A DNA stretch of 7,123 bases from Paracoccaceae bacterium (GTDB taxonomy: Bacteria; Pseudomonadota; Alphaproteobacteria; Rhodobacterales; Rhodobacteraceae), in the NCBI GenBank assembly GCA_004566265.1, contig SPLB01000302.1:1-7123 (forward strand), read 5' to 3'. Each line of letters begins with the position of its first letter. Positions within the stretch are counted from its first letter, which is position 1. Below the pieces are notes generated by a model. That model saw nothing but the letters and a program-made list of their open reading frames with translations. It searched no databases and was not told the DNA's origin. Shown here piece after piece: positions 5,714-7,123 of the stretch. The translations under genes and the position numbers were made by a program.

Positions 5714-6571
5714 ATGCCTACGATTGCAGAAAAGCTAAAATCACGAGAGCAGGATCTGACTCGCGCCGAACGACAGTTGGCGTCAGCTATCCTCGACAAC
5801 TATCCTATCCCAGGCCTTGGAAGCATTACGGAACTGGCCGAACTGGCAGCTGTTTCTACTCCAACAGTTGCCAGGATGGTGCAAAAGTTGGGCTTTTCTG
5901 GCTATCCAGAATTTCAACAGACCCTGCGCGCCGAACTCTCCGAGATCATCTCGAACCCACGTCAGAAACATGCCCAAACCGGCAGCACGCTGCCTGAAAC
6001 GCATATGCTCACACGTTTTGCGCGCGCCGCGTTTGAAAATCTTGAGGCAACATTGGAGGGCGTCAATCCGGCAGAGTTCGACCAGCTTTGCGCCGCGCTC
6101 TCAGATTCGGGTCGGAGCGTCCATATTGCCGGTGGTCGGATGAGCGGAACACTGGCACAAAACCTTTTTCTGCACATGCAAATGGTCCGAACAAAAGTTT
6201 CCATGATTCCCTCGCAGGCATCCTGGCCACATTGGGTGCTGGATATGGAGGCAGGTGATCTGCTGGTTCTGTTTGACATCCGCCGCTACGAAAACTCCAC
6301 CTTGCTGCTTGCAGAAATGGCTCACGAGCGCGGGGTCGAGGTTGTTCTGTTCACGGATCAGTGGCGTTCTCCGGTCCAGAAGTTTGCCACACTCACGTTT
6401 GCCGCACGCATTGGCGTTCCATCCGCATGGGATTCCAGCCTTGCCATTTTGCTGTTGATTGAAGCCTTGATTGCCAAAATCCAGGAAGACCACTGGGAGC
6501 AAGTGCAACAACGAAACGATGCTCTGGAAACGGCCTTTGACCGGACACGTTTGTTTCGCAAGTTCACCTAA
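5714..6571 (+). CDS. MurR/RpiR family transcriptional regulator (HTH + SIS domains)
   Basis: A 285-residue DNA-binding regulator. The N-terminal part (1-77) is an RpiR-type helix-turn-helix: KSREQDLTRAERQLA (9-23), then SITELAELAAVSTPTVARMV (37-56) and KLGFSGYPEF (58-67). Residues about 125-255 form a SIS fold, with VHIAGGRMSGTLAQNLF (136-152) as the nucleotide-fold-like loop and VLFTDQWRSPVQKFA (211-225) near its end. Where classical members have a Ser-rich phosphosugar loop, this protein reads FDIRRYENST (187-196), so its effector may not be a sugar phosphate. The ATG at 5714 is preferred: it gives the usual family length and N-terminus. A GTG at 5648 would sit upstream of and within the predicted promoter. 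The Shine-Dalgarno is weak (GGA, five bases before). It is divergent from the transporter-enzyme operon and is its probable local regulator. Confidence 0.92.
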   Translation: MPTIAEKLKSREQDLTRAERQLASAILDNYPIPGLGSITELAELAAVSTPTVARMVQKLGFSGYPEFQQTLRAELSEIISNPRQKHAQTGSTLPETHMLTRFARAAFENLEATLEGVNPAEFDQLCAALSDSGRSVHIAGGRMSGTLAQNLFLHMQMVRTKVSMIPSQASWPHWVLDMEAGDLLVLFDIRRYENSTLLLAEMAHERGVEVVLFTDQWRSPVQKFATLTFAARIGVPSAWDSSLAILLLIEALIAKIQEDHWEQVQQRNDALETAFDRTRLFRKFT

Positions 6572-6646
6572 CCGCGCCGTGGCTTTGTGGTTGGAGGCTC
6601 GCGTCGGCATTGAGTAAAAGACCCAAACGGTACAGAACAACGAACC

Positions 6647-6651
6647 GAGGG
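6647..6651 (+). promoter_or_regulatory. Shine-Dalgarno of the AMP-dependent ligase gene
   Basis: GAGGG lies six bases before the ATG at 6658, which decides this start for a protein whose N-terminus is unusually short for its family. The 86 bp between the regulator stop and this start show no convincing terminator or promoter, so read-through from the regulator gene is possible. Confidence 0.65.
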
Positions 6652-6657
6652 TTTTTG

Positions 6658-7123
6658 ATGACATCTCTTGATCAGAGCTTTCACATTGCGTCCACAGCGC
6701 GGTGTTTGACACCAGATGCGGCGGGGATCGCGGTGTTGTACGACGCCGTACGAAATCAATCTTCGCTTCGGTCCAATGCGCTGTCTAAATCCCCTCTGCA
6801 AGCTCTGCCAGACAATCCTCAGCGCCTGTATTGTGAGAGCTCTGGCTCATCCGGTGCGCCAAAACTGATCCGGCGCACCCCGAACAGTTGGCGTGGGAGT
6901 TTCGAAGTAAACAAGCGACAGTTTGGGCTCCGTGCGGACGACAATTATGCCGTGCTCGGCCATCTGGGCCACTCCCTCAGTCTCTATGCCGCGCTAGAGG
7001 CCCTTCACATTGGTGCGGGAGTGGCGTTTTTGTCAGAACTTGGGCCGCGCAGTCTTGCCCAAGCGATCCGCAGCTATCAGATCACCACGCTCTATGCCAC
7101 ACCAAGCCAGTTGCAAGTGATCA
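6658..7123 (+). CDS. AMP-dependent synthetase/ligase (acyl-adenylating, ANL superfamily), N-terminal part
   Basis: The frame is open from the ATG at 6658 to the window end, giving 155 codons. The adenylate-forming P-loop motif reads ESSGSSGAPKLIRR (60-73), matching the family pattern (S/T)SG(S/T)TGxPK. The later segment YAVLGHLGHSLSLYAALEAL followed by the GAGVAFL turn and ITTLYATPSQL fits the order of the ANL core, the last piece being like the region ahead of the A5 motif. These enzymes activate a carboxylic acid with ATP to an acyl-AMP and usually pass it to CoA or a carrier protein. The P-loop lies only about 60 residues from the start, whereas typical members have 150 or more residues before it, so the N-terminal subdomain is short or reduced. 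The C-terminal lid is outside the window. Its link to the neighbouring operon is unclear. Confidence 0.8.
   Translation, partial: MTSLDQSFHIASTARCLTPDAAGIAVLYDAVRNQSSLRSNALSKSPLQALPDNPQRLYCESSGSSGAPKLIRRTPNSWRGSFEVNKRQFGLRADDNYAVLGHLGHSLSLYAALEALHIGAGVAFLSELGPRSLAQAIRSYQITTLYATPSQLQVI

Noticed and set aside
5575..5799. N-terminal extension of the amidohydrolase by 75 residues
   Set aside because: It would run through both predicted promoters and the start of the divergent regulator, is not family-like and is rich in Arg and Cys as expected of non-coding frame.
6572..6657. Terminator between the regulator and the ligase
   Set aside because: Only short, poor stems (AACC with GGTT) and no T-run are present.

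Overview
The window looks like a piece of an alphaproteobacterial chromosome, most likely from the Rhodobacteraceae (Roseobacter group). This rests on the moderately GC-rich coding sequence, a complete TRAP transporter, a Tat-exported binding protein and the protein style. No taxonomic marker is present, so this is an inference.

Layout. Positions 1-5574 hold one minus-strand operon. In transcription order it encodes: an N-formylglutamate-amidohydrolase-family protein (5574-4810); the small TRAP membrane subunit DctQ (4813-4238); the large TRAP permease DctM (4241-2922); the TRAP binding protein DctP with a twin-arginine signal (2864-1830); a strong intergenic hairpin (1817-1786); a glutamine-synthetase-family ligase of the gamma-glutamyl-amine type (1720-347); and an aldehyde dehydrogenase cut by the window edge (350-1). 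Three junctions overlap by 4 bases (ATGA), which suggests translational coupling. Divergently transcribed on the plus strand are an RpiR/MurR-type regulator (5714-6571) and the beginning of an AMP-dependent synthetase/ligase (6658 to beyond 7123).

How the genes may work together. The TRAP system should import a small carboxylate-bearing solute. The ligase would attach glutamate to an amine, the aldehyde dehydrogenase would oxidise an aldehyde made from it, and the amidohydrolase would release an acyl or glutamyl group. This resembles the logic of the Puu (gamma-glutamyl-putrescine) and gamma-glutamyl-isopropylamide pathways, but with a TRAP importer and a different hydrolase. The substrate cannot be read from the sequence.

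Control region. The 139 bp between the divergent genes carry two related 16-bp palindromes centred 73 bp apart, about seven helical turns. Each overlaps the predicted -10 box of one divergent promoter. The operon promoter would start transcription at or next to the first ATG, so the amidohydrolase message may be leaderless. This regulatory layout, and the unusual combination of enzymes, are the most interesting things in the window. I see no CRISPR array, RNA gene, insertion sequence or phage feature.
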